Source: Atopsyche davidsoni (taxonomy: Eukaryota > Arthropoda > Insecta > Trichoptera > Hydrobiosidae). From it: a DNA stretch of 64,000 nt. Within the stretch, counting starts at the first letter, position 1. Each line of letters opens with the position of its first letter. This document shows positions 10,401 through 19,547 of this stretch, piece by piece. A program made the position numbers and the translations under genes. The notes beneath the pieces are model-generated. The model ran no database searches, was not told the DNA's origin, and saw only the letters and a program-made list of their open reading frames with translations. The DNA lies in contig JAILWY010000002.1 of assembly GCA_022113835.1 (NCBI GenBank), forward strand, positions 4,008,501 to 4,072,500, given 5' to 3'.

Positions 10401-11565
10401 GTTTATTTATAATCATGTTTTGGTGCAACAAAACTTTTCTACTTTAATGAATAGAGCAAACTTTTTTTCAAAATCAAATAAATAGTGTAGGACACAAAAA
10501 TAAAAATTGTTCATTTAAAAAATACAGTAATTAAACTTTTTAGTTAATAATATAATTTGATACTTAATATAATATACAATTAAATAAGAAGCCGTAATAA
10601 AACTCAAAACATTCGCCCACTTTGGTAAATTACAGAAATACAATAGTCGCACTAGAGTGAAACGAGCTTCTCCCTTTACCTCTAGCCGGGCCTGCTGCGG
10701 TCCGCATTAGCAATTATTGCCCGCCGCCCCCATCCGCCCCTGTTTATTTTTCAGATGGGCGAATTAATTCCATTTGTTGGCACGCCGGCCCTGAGCCGCG
10801 TCGGCCGGAGTCGCCGCGTATAGGCTGCTGCGCATGCGGTAAGCATGCACGGCGTGCCCTGTACTCGATCACTGCCCGGAGCGGACTACGTCTAGGGAAG
10901 AATTACTCTACGGTAGACTGGATGTTGTAAAAAAAACAAGCGTGTATTGTTTAAGTAGTGAAAGATGTAAACAGGGTGATTCCAAACTTGTTACAAACCT
11001 CTTCATCTCTCATACTAAATATATATTTTTTAATAAACAAATAAACACAGTGCCGTGTTTGCACGATGGCATTTTATTAAATTTCGACGGTTAAAATTCT
11101 ACGATTGAAGTGACATGATATTTATTTATTGATTCAACGTGTATTTAATAAATACATGTTGAATTAAGAAGCCATAAAATTAGTTATACGATACAAACAA
11201 AATAACAACACAATAAACATGTCACCATGTATTTTACATAAATAAATCAATTCATGCAGACAATGAATACAAACGTCTGCTATAATTATCCTGACGGCAA
11301 ATAAAAGGATTTCTGAAATGCCCCCTTTCGAACGGGGGTCATTTATTTAGCTTTTTCCTTATTTCAGTGCATAATCGTCGGGGACCCCTGCGATGTCACG
11401 CGCAATTTAACACGGGGACATACGCGAGCGGCGCCGTGTGTGCCTTGCACGCCGGGGGTCTATGGATCCGTCTGTGTTGCCATTTGATAATGACTGTATG
11501 AATGCGCAATTATTTTACACTACGTGATCAAAACCATCAAGTTTATTCCAATCGCAGTGTATATT
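10401..11565. other. Gene-free stretch with GC islands at 10640-10910 and 11330-11480
   Basis: The islands are CpG-rich (for example GGCCGGAGTCGCCGCGTATA near 10803). The first ends in balanced sequence with CGGAGCGGACTACG. At about 10973 the text AAACAGGGTGATTCC resembles the end motif (CAGGGTGATTC) of some mariner-type and other insect elements, as does 46864, but no partner end was found. No gene is supported. Confidence 0.35.
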
Positions 11566-12342
11566 ACGAGAGCAGTCCGATAAGTACTAAGCGGAAATTT
11601 TGAAACGGAAAGTGGCGATTTATTTCTCAAAATAGTCTCCTTTTACGACGAAGTCCACTGTTTCGACGGTTCTTTGGTCTCTGGTGTGTACCAGTGGATC
11701 CATGTTTCGTCGACGGTCACAAAACGGCGCAGAAACTCCTTCGGATTGCGTCAAACACTGCTCCGAAGTGGTCTCACGGTTGCGCTTGTTGTGAGCAAAC
11801 GCGGCACCCATCGCGCAGACAGCTTTCTCATGCCCAAAATTTCATGCAGGATATGACCCACGCGGTCTTTTGACATGCCTACTGTTTCAGCTATCTCGCG
11901 CACCTTCGATCGGCGGTCTGCCAATACGAGATCGTGGATTTTTGTCACGTTATCCTCCGTGGTAGCCATTTTTGGGGCACCTGGGCGTGGTTCATCAAAA
12001 ACCGACGTGCGACCACGTTGAAACTCGTTAAACCAATTTTTGATGGTCGCCATCGAAGGAGAAGAGTCACCGTACACAGCATCCAAGCGCTCTTTGATTT
12101 AGCTGCGCGATTTCCCTCCCAAAAACATGAATCGAATCACCGACCGATATTGCTCTTTTTCTATTTTTCCAAAATACGCGTACACGTCCGCTTCCACACG
12201 CGTTCAAAACAAAACTACGAGTCCGATTCGGCTGAAATTTGACAGTAGCCGTCTACGAGAATGTACTACACGATAGTAAATCTCTCTTGCGATACTAGCA
12301 CCATCGGGCGGTGAGGCTAAGTACTTTTCGGACCGCCCTCGT
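11566..12342 (-). mobile_element. Mariner element with internal deletion
   Basis: The termini are inverted: 11566-11592 on the plus strand starts ACGAGAGCAGTCCGATAAGT, and 12316-12342 on the minus strand starts ACGAGGGCGGTCCGAAAAGT. They share about 23 of 27 positions, and both ends are flanked by TA. The element is 777 bp, against about 1.3 kb for complete mariners, which fits a single internal deletion of about 500 bp that removed the second half of the catalytic domain. Both termini and the start and end of the transposase frame remain. Confidence 0.85.
11617..12164 (-). pseudogene. Mariner transposase pseudogene, N-terminal half plus extreme C-terminus
   Basis: The minus-strand frame starts where mariner transposases start (EKEQYRSVIRF), but the initiator ATG reads ATA at 12164-12162. 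A TAA at 12101-12099 interrupts the first helix-turn-helix. Then follow DAVYGDSSPSMATIKNWFNE, GRTSVFDEPRPGAPK and REIAETVGMSKDRVGHILHE (second DNA-binding helix set), LGMRKLSARWVPRLLT (the conserved linker), a shifted segment, and VTVDETWIHWYTPETKEPSK with the first catalytic Asp. A junction then leads straight to KGDYFEK and a stop at 11620, the usual mariner C-terminus. The second and third catalytic Asp are deleted. It is inactive through start loss, a stop, frame disruption and deletion. Confidence 0.85.
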
Positions 12343-13303
12343 ATATATCCAGCCTGCTGCAGCTGGTTGGCCAGGGAGATCCAAGGAAAAAGTCAACACG
12401 GATGCGGAGTTTACGACAGTGGCTTGAATATGCTTGGGGAGAGGCACCTGAAATTTACAGCCTGAAATACACCTTTCAGAGTATTTATTTAATTTCATGG
12501 ACTTAACTTCTCGAGTTTTGTCAAGGAATGATCCATTTGGAGCTCAGATGGTATGAGGGTTGGAATCTCTGCGCTCCAGATCACCGCAATGACCGCAGCA
12601 TCTCGGGTCTGGTGCGGTGACAGCCGACATGCCAAGTATAGGGCGGCTCAGGTTGCGGTCAGATTTATAAGAGCGATCCGTGACAGCATTTATTCAACCC
12701 CGTGAACTGATAGCAGGTCTGTTTATCTGATACACCCTCATTTGTATCAATATAAAAACGATAATCATTTTTTTCAATAAAAACACTGTGAAAACTATGA
12801 AATATGTGATTAAATAAATATTTCAAGTTTTTGAATACTATTAAAGAATCATAGAAAAACAAAATAAAAAATCGTAAATTTGATTTAAATTTTGATGCAA
12901 CTTACAATCAACTATTCATGTGACAAAATGCTTGAAAATTTGAACCAGCGACTAAATACTTGTTATTTTATAAATGAAATAATAAATTATGTTGAAAGTA
13001 TTCGTTATTTATTGTTTACGAGTACATCAGTTAATTGTAGAAAGACGTTCTTAAAAGTTTTTTGCATGCAGTGTATGACCAAACTTAATTACAGAGAAAA
13101 TTAAATCAAACCGTAATGAATTTTTGAAATATTACAATAAACTTCAAATAATAGTGTCTCAATTTATAAACAACATAAATTAACAACTAAATTGCTATTT
13201 GTTTTTGAGCGTTTTTGCCTTTCATTAGCTTTTTCAGGCTGGATAGAAGTCTTTGAAGCTACTTGGCTATTTACAATTCAAATGTATTAAATAAAGTTTT
13301 TTA
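12343..13303. other. Gene-free stretch; balanced patch at 12350-12665
   Basis: 12350-12665 is of balanced composition and contains GGGGAGAGGCACCTGAAA near 12437, similar to the end of repeat C, so part of it may be old transposon sequence. The rest is AT-rich. The 70-codon frame at 12892-13104 is AT-biased and unrecognised. Confidence 0.4.
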
Positions 13304-13307
13304 ATGT

Positions 13308-13615
13308 TTTGTGTATCTTTATCAAGTGCCTCTCATCAGAGGAGGTTGGCGACCATTGCACTCATGCTGAGCCTGTGTTCATGGTTTTCTAAAGGGAAAA
13401 TAGTTAAGTGGTTCCTCGGGTCCTTCTATACCTGCAAAGTCTGCGTATTGCTGCTGCCCAATATTCCTTTCCTTAAAAAGCTTTGGCATTTAGATCTGAT
13501 ACTCCTTCTTAAGCAAGCTACAGAAACAATAGCAGGAGACAAGGTACTTTCATAGCACATCTCTCTACAATCATTCCAAGTCCACTACTCCTTTACACAC
13601 GCTCAGGGTACATAA
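13308..13615 (-). repeat. Dispersed repeat C, minus-strand copy
   Basis: This is a well-preserved copy in opposite orientation. It starts at the 3' end (AAGTGCCTCTCATCAGAGGA) and passes through GTTCATGGTTTTCTAAAGGG, TTTAGATCTGATACTCCTTC and CAATCATTCCAAGTCCACTA to the 5' side with CACACGCTCAGGGTACATAA. It shows that the 3' CCTCT-GAGGAG palindrome and the tail are integral to the family. Confidence 0.65.
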
Positions 13616-13626
13616 TAGGAAGAGCT

Positions 13627-13644
13627 GGGGGGGGGGGGGGGGGG
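13627..13644. repeat. G18 homopolymer
   Basis: Eighteen consecutive G between repeat C and the mariner derivative that starts at 13652. Such a tract is unusual in an AT-rich genome; its length is uncertain because polymerases and assemblers slip here. Confidence 0.9.
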
Positions 13645-13651
13645 TGTTTTG

Positions 13652-14022
13652 TATACGGTGTGTGCATTAATTATAAAAAAATTGGTACAATATATTCTAT
13701 TCAAAGTATTGTCCATCGCTAGCCACTACTTTTTTCCATCTTTCGGGCAAATTATGGGTTCCATCCCAAAAGAACTGTTCGTCATTTGAAGCCAAGTATG
13801 AATCAAGACAACTTTTGATACCCTGTTCAGAAGTGAAGCGTATTCCAGAAAGGGCATTCTGCGTCGATCGAAACAAGTGGTAGGCGGAAGGGGCAAGGTC
13901 TGGGCTGTAATGCGGGTGAGGCAGAACTTCCCATCCACTGTTTTCCAAATAGATTTTTACCGATTTAGCAAGTATAGCCTGATGCGGTTCAATACTAGTA
14001 ACGTCATTTCACACACCGTATA
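13652..14022 (-). mobile_element. Mariner deletion derivative, 371 bp
   Basis: The 13-bp ends TATACGGTGTGTG (13652-13664) and their exact inverse (14010-14022) bracket a piece of transposase coding sequence, with TA included at each end. The 5' two thirds of the transposase are missing. The ends differ from those of the mariner at 11566 and of the element at 1-527, so this is a third, independent lineage. Confidence 0.8.
13697..13993 (-). pseudogene. Mariner transposase C-terminal fragment, catalytic Asp replaced
   Basis: The minus-strand frame runs from IEPHQAILAKSVKIYLENSG through WEVLPHPHYSPDLAPSAYHL to LPERWKKVVASDGQYFE and a stop at 13697-13699. This is the C-terminal third of a mariner transposase, including the YSPDLAPSxYHLF block. 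In active relatives x is the third catalytic Asp; here the codon is GCC (Ala). The frame itself is free of stops. The segment with the first Asp and the DNA-binding domain has been deleted. Without two of three catalytic residues and the N-terminus it cannot act as a transposase. Confidence 0.85.
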
Positions 14023-14099
14023 TATGCAGTGCATAAATTGCAAGCCTGGCTCAAAACTGCTCGTTACAGTGCAACAAAGGCATTCATTATCCACTCCCT

Positions 14100-14445
14100 A
14101 ACTTGATAAAAAAATACCATCAGCAAAGTGCACGCGGTACGAATTACCGACAAGCCAAAATAACAACCGCCCCCCGACCCCGCAGTGCCTCCGCACAAAA
14201 GACGGGGCTGCACTATCCTGGCGTGATCTCTCCATTCCATATCGCCCCCATCTGCCTTTATTGTCCAGGGCGGCAGGTGGCGGGGGCGCGGGTGACGCAT
14301 CGGGCATTAGTACCACCCTGACAGTTGCATTGTTCGTTACATCGATTACGGGCCTGCATACGTGCGAGCTGAAATTTCGATTAGTCATGGGTTTGTAATT
14401 TATCCGCTTATCGGCTATTTTGTGGCGCCTGCTTGATTTGTACAA
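14100..14445. other. GC-rich, apparently unique island
   Basis: The island is CpG-rich and followed by balanced sequence containing TGACAGTTGC, ATCGATTACGGGCC, TTTGTAATTTATCCGC and CTTATCGG. These resemble homeodomain, TALE and GATA cores at a density seen in developmental enhancers. Three frames (14064-14300, 14098-14445, 14103-14321) are open on both strands at once and none looks like protein. Candidate cis-regulatory element, by inference only. Confidence 0.3.
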
Positions 14446-14561
14446 AAAAATATTTGAATATCATATTTGCATATTTGTACTTCGTCTGCTTTGTGGAGTA
14501 GGCCTGGACGCGATGCGAAAAATTGAAAATAAAACAAAGAGTCTTGCACAGTTTGTCACCT

Positions 14562-14625
14562 AAATAGCATTCCATGAAAAGGTCACCAACCTTCTATGAG
14601 GAGAGGCACCAAGAGAAGATAAATT
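14562..14625 (+). repeat. Dispersed repeat C, 3' end fragment
   Basis: CCATGAAAAGGTCACCAACC is followed by TTCTATGAGGAGAGGCACCA and AGAGAAGA. This matches only the 3' terminal 50-60 bp of repeat C, the 5' truncation typical of target-primed reverse transcription. Confidence 0.55.
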
Positions 14626-17045
14626 AATTACTGATCGTGACTAGCTTATTTTAAAAACGTTTGCGTAGATTTTACAAAATAAGTTAATTGATTGCAAGGT
14701 ATATTTTTTAAACAGATAAATATCACCAAAAATACAATTTTTATCTTTCCTCGATTATTTCTATTTTACTTCTTGCCTAGTTATAAAAAAACGTTAGTAT
14801 ACAGATTTTTGTATACACAACGTAATATAAGTTTTATTATCTTTAACTGGCTGATCGCCTCGGATATAATTGCCATAAATAAATACAACTTTTACAACAT
14901 AAACTCTATTTTCTACGCGCGACCCCTACGCAGCAGAATCTCACGTAGCGGCATGAAAACTATTTACATTGAAGACAACCACCCTCGGCAACAAAGTAAC
15001 AAAGAAAAATGGCGACCGGGCCCACGAACTAATAGATTCCTTATTGATGAGCACCACGCAGCAATAAAGGGCTGCGTATTAACATTCTTTCTGCCAGTCT
15101 TGACAAGAGTTTCGCGAAGTTTTCAGCCTTCAAAGCACCCCCGGGGGGTGTTCCTTCCCCCACCCACCCTGCAGCCCCCGGTTATAAAATAATTTTAGTA
15201 TTATTCCCGGTATTTTATTACGCGCCGCCGCCACACCGCCATGAACTTCTTGATGTGAAGTTAGGGCCGTTAAACGCTGAATTTGTAGCTTATTGCGTGC
15301 GCACCTAGGCTTTACTGGACTTGTATTACTCTTTATTCGTGACGTCATAATAAAAGCAGTTAACCCACTACTCGGTTTAAAAAGTTTATCGCTTTTCATG
15401 ACTGTTATTTTAGCGATATTATAACGCAAGATTTTTCACAGCTGCCGGGAATAATTATGTTTTTTTTTTTTTTTTTAATATAATGCTACGTCGGTTTTGT
15501 TTTTAATACACTTTTTGATGCAGTGGTGCTATTAGCGTTTTATACTCGTTTTAACACACACACCTCTCTCTAAGCTGTGCTGATTATAAAAATGAGTTCG
15601 CGAATATTATTGTAATAAAAGATTGAATACAGATGAAATAGGAGATGTAGAAGAGAATGTAATTGAAGTAAGAACATTCGTAATATTAGTAAACATTATA
15701 ATTGTTGTATGTGTGCGTTTTCTACAAATTTCTATAAATGAACTTAAATATAAAAATTTAACAGTATAATATAACCAGGAAGAAGAAACAGTAATATCTA
15801 AATTCATTGTATCTTTTTCGAATTCCGCTAAATTGGTATATATTTCATGAGATATTTCGAGCACTGTGTTTTATATTAAAATGCATCCCTACGCCTGAAA
15901 AATCAAAGTTTCCGCAGACTGCACGCAGCCTGCATCCCTAACGAGGGAGAGCCTACACGGAGGCCAGCTGAGCAGAAGCGATCTTCAATTTCCTGGATCT
16001 AAAGAGATAGAAAAAACAAGAAAGCTACGAGAAATAGAAAATAAGCTAAAATGATAAAAGAACTCGTGTTCTTTGTCGTTTGTCCGTAAATTGGAATCCA
16101 ACAATGAGATTTCAACTTCGTATCTTTTCAGAAAAAACTATTGTTTTTTTTTTTTATTTAATTTTAATTTTCAGTAACATTTTTACAAACGTTGATACTA
16201 TATTTTTTTAATTAAGATAAAATAAATCTTAATTGGTTTTTTTCTAAACCCACGCATTTCGAAAATTTAAGCAGTTCGATACAAGTGTAAAATTATTGCA
16301 ATTTATTGCTAGAATTTATTCACTTATATATTTGAAATTATAGAGCTTTTGTGTGTCATTTCAATAAGATTAAATTTTATGCATCGTGACAAGGGTATAG
16401 TGCAGTGATCGTTTAATATAATTATAGACTTTCAAAATTACGTGCATTCAATTATTCGAAGCCCCGGCAGTTTGACCGATTCGCGAAACGGCCCGGCGGG
16501 TGGGTAAATGTGGAAATATTAAAACGATATTAATTTCCCATTAATTCCCGCGCCGCCCCTGCTGCCCCCCCCCCTCCCCCGCAGCCGTTCACTTTAACGA
16601 CATCCGCCCGGCCCTAATGGTCTGTTTGGATTCGTAACACTAGTAGTAGACGCCACGCGGAGAAGACACGCCACACAAACACTACTGGGTGGATCAGTGC
16701 TAATGCAATAATATATTTTTTTAATAATAAAAATATATTAACATTGTACGCATAAACTGTTAAAAAAAATATTTTTTAATAAAATAATACTTTTACTCGT
16801 GTTCCCATTTTTTTTATTTTATGTTACCATCTTCAAAAGATTCCACCAAAAATAATATTTTAGTAAGACAAATTACAATTGAATTTTTCCTAGTTCGTTC
16901 TGTCAAAATAACAAATTGTATGTTTTATTGAATGTAACGATTTCAAAGCTACAGAAAAATTTTATAAAAATGTCTATACGAGCGTAAAAATAACAAAATA
17001 TTGATTTATTCAATTACAATCACATTATTATACTTATATTATATA
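14626..17045. other. Gene-free stretch with unique islands at 14930-15440 and 16440-16640
   Basis: 14930-15440 mixes CpG-rich patches with TTTATTAC and ATAATAAAA motifs and a TGACGTCA at about 15340, as a regulatory region might. 16440-16640 is GC-rich with C runs. The 166-codon frame at 14692-15192, the longest in the window, moves from AT-rich to GC-rich composition without any protein-like pattern and lacks a convincing start. A T run lies at 15461-15476. Confidence 0.4.
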
Positions 17046-17706
17046 CTAGAAATGTAGCCCGTCATAAAATGACGTATTCGATGAACGATGCAATAGTGTT
17101 TGAACATAATTAGATGAATATTTGATTTCATTTTGTACACATATATTTTGAATAACCGGATATTAATTTCGAAAGCAAAGCCATTCTAGGAAATATCACA
17201 TTTCGTGTCACAAACAACGAATCACTTTCACTGCACTGTTCTTTATTAGATGCAGTCTTTATCACGTTCAATTGTGCTATTCATTTTTAATTACGTTTGC
17301 TGTGCTTAGACGGTGTTATTTTTTTAGGAGGCATTTTAAGTTATTAATGATGTGATTAATAATTTCTAACGCAACTAAAAAAAAAAAATTGGTACTTGTG
17401 TCAAGCTGACATAAACTGGAAATTTCTTAGAAGCATCATATTTTGTTTTTTTTGTAAAAATTCTAAATTTGAAATTCTCGCTGTGAACAACAGAATCATA
17501 TAATTCGTACATAAAGCATATTAGATAGTTTTATTGAATTAGTTTATGAATGAAAATATCATCCTATCGTCTTGAAATTTGGCACACAACTGCGGAAAAA
17601 CTTACTGAACTTACGTGCAAAATCAGCGTTGTATCTTTTAAGATATTCTATAGAGAAACAAAAAATGAAACACACACACGCACACAATGGATTTTATTAT
17701 AGTAGA
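17046..17706 (-). mobile_element. Non-autonomous Helitron
   Basis: On the minus strand the element begins with TCTACTATAATAAAATCC (TC at 17706-17705) after an A. It ends with CTAG (17049-17046) before a T, the A|TC...CTAG|T arrangement of Helitrons. Ten bases inside the end is a hairpin, CGTCA-TTTTA-TGACG (plus-strand 17060-17074), where the Helitron 3' hairpin belongs. The subterminal text TTGAAATTTGGCACACAACT (plus strand, about 17572) resembles phrases common near the ends of insect Helitrons. No Rep/helicase frame is present, so the 661-bp element depends on another copy. Confidence 0.65.
17060..17074 (-). terminator. Helitron 3'-end hairpin
   Basis: A perfect 5-bp stem (CGTCA/TGACG) with a TTTTA loop (six pairs if the next A-T is counted) lies 10 nt before the terminal CTAG. 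In Helitrons such a hairpin serves as the transposition terminator, not as a transcription terminator. Confidence 0.6.
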
Positions 17707-17899
17707 TTGTATTGTATGTTTTCGATTGAATCAAGTTTTTCAAAATACATAATCTGTCAACAGTACAATTAATTATTTTATACATTTTATAAATAATTTA
17801 ATGGCAATATCATAGGCACAGTATTCTATGTAATGCTATTTTTTTCAAATGAAATAAAAAATACCCGATTTTTTTTACCCTTTGGGGCACTTCTCGTAT

Positions 17900-18224
17900 A
17901 GTTAGGCACTCAAAAGAGCTCATTTGGAGGCGGCGCTTACCGGTCGCAGTTCAAAAATCCCTCCCGAGCGCGCCCAGGGGCGGCGCGGCTCCTTTGAGGG
18001 GTCCGCTCTCCGAAATAAAAAGTGTCACCGCGGCTGGATGTGACGGCAAAATGGCCGTGCGTGTGCTCGGATGATATCTGCATTAAAATTACAGGCCTCT
18101 GGCAATTTAATTTTATGTGCGCAAGTTTATACGATGCCCGTGAAATATTTAATTTAAGTATTCGTATGAACGAAAAAATACTTAAGTTAAAATCGTGGTA
18201 CCGCTCTTCTCATTCAGTTGCTTG
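17900..18224. other. GC-rich island
   Basis: CpG-rich from 17930 to 18060 (CTCCCGAGCGCGCCCAGGGG), then unique balanced sequence. No gene. The frame 18022-18258 runs from the island into repeat C and has no protein-like features. Possibly regulatory. Confidence 0.25.
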
Positions 18225-18495
18225 TGCATGGCTGCCGTTATATACTCTAATTATGTAAGGGATCGTTAATAGAAAGATGTACCCCTTTTATGTGAGGGAG
18301 GTCCTGCTATTTTTTTCTGCAGTCTTCTGCAAAAGGAATGTTATATCTAAAGACCAGATTTTTGTAAGGATTATATTGGGCAGAAGCAATACGCAATTAA
18401 TAATACTTCCTAAGAAAACCATGAACAGATATAGATATATCTTCAGGGAGATGGTCACCAACCTCCTCTGAGGAGAGGCATCTGAAGAAGAAAGT
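18225..18495 (+). repeat. Dispersed repeat C copy
   Basis: The copy starts with TTGTGCATGGCTGCCGTTAT, skips part of the middle, and continues with TTCTGCAAAAGGAATGTTAT, ATATTGGGCAGAAGCAATAC and AAGAAAACCATGAACAGATA to a complete 3' end (CAACCTCCTCTGAGGAGAGG then CATCTGAAGAAGAAAG). The A/G-rich end GAAGAAGAAAG looks like a LINE-type 3' tail. Confidence 0.65.
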
Positions 18496-19470
18496 AAATA
18501 AAGCATTAAAATATCTAGAGCAACTTTCAGTTTACTCGGTTATCCATGTTTAAGAACGTCAACGCTTTGTTTATTGTTATTTTTTATCTTATTATAATTT
18601 GGTTGAAAAAATCTCAAAAATCGTACTTGCGGCCTCCTAGACCTGGTTAAATAGATATTATAAATGAGATTGGTTGGCGAATATTCCTTTGAATATATCC
18701 TGAGGGGTGAAAACCGCTGGATTTCATTCGTTTCATAGCACCGATCAACTTTCATATGTAGGTTTTGGTATGCGTTGTTTCTTAACTGAATACCGAAAGC
18801 TTCAAAATCAAATAAAACATCAGTTTATGAGTTTGTTTAGTGTTGTATTATAAAATAAATTATTGAATTTTTGGTTCAAAAGCATTATGCATAAAAGCTC
18901 GGGCGGCCCGAGCGTGACGCTAGTAAGCGGGATCAAATCTCGGAATTACGCCAGAGCGAGCTGGCCGCACTAAATTATCTTTATCAAAAACAATTTTCAT
19001 TCCACGAAAAAACCCAGAAATTACACAACAATAAAAACCGGTGTAACTCACGAAGGAGTGTTCCTCGCGCCACGCTCCGATGGTATCTCCGGCGGCGCAG
19101 ATAAGCGGCATGCACAAAACGCCGCGCGGCCGACACGCACGCGGGGCGGGGGGCACGAAATATTACCCCCGGGCGCGGAATGCCACTCGATGCGGCCCTG
19201 CGCCCTCCAGATAAGGCTTTAAGTGGAAAAAGTAGCGACGGGATAATGCACTTCATAGAAACTTAAAACTTATTGCTCCGACGGTGCTCAGATTTCTCGG
19301 GGCAGGGGCGAATCGGACGTGAATTTAAAAAAAAAAAAAAAATCACCATCATCAATGATTTTCGCACATTATTGTTGCTCTCGAAAACTAGAATATTTTA
19401 AAAACAACATACATTTTTCACTATTTCACTTTCTTTTTTCAAGAGATTCTATGAATCATTTTCAATGTGT
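18496..19470. other. Gene-free stretch with a GC-rich island at 18885-19265
   Basis: The island has two CpG-rich halves (GCCCGAGCGTGACG; GCGCGGCCGACACGCACGCG) around AT-richer unique DNA. Frames on the minus strand (18920-19256) are compositional. No known protein or RNA was recognised. Confidence 0.35.
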
Positions 19471-19547
19471 GAAAAAATATGCCTAATCAAATAAAGGTAA
19501 TTAAAACGCACTTGATTGACGTTTAATACACAAAATAGACATATAAT
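19471..19547 (+). mobile_element. TRM element, type A tail relic
   Basis: GAAAAAATATGCCTAATCAA matches the inner end sequence of the short foldback copy at 39476-39600, and CTTGATTGACGTTTAATA matches the type A tail. Head and core are missing. It ties the GAAAAAATATGCC version of the terminus to the type A tail. Confidence 0.55.

Noticed and set aside
10120..10485. 121-codon frame on the plus strand and 96-codon frame opposite
   Set aside because: Both lie in dispersed repeat C. The frames are not maintained in other copies as a protein would be; similar translated pieces at 13304 and 18288 are explained by nucleotide homology.
14692..15192. Longest open frame in the window, 166 codons on the plus strand
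   Set aside because: Composition changes from AT-rich to GC-rich along the frame, the start is not ATG, and there is no domain or signal peptide pattern. It looks like a chance frame across an island edge.
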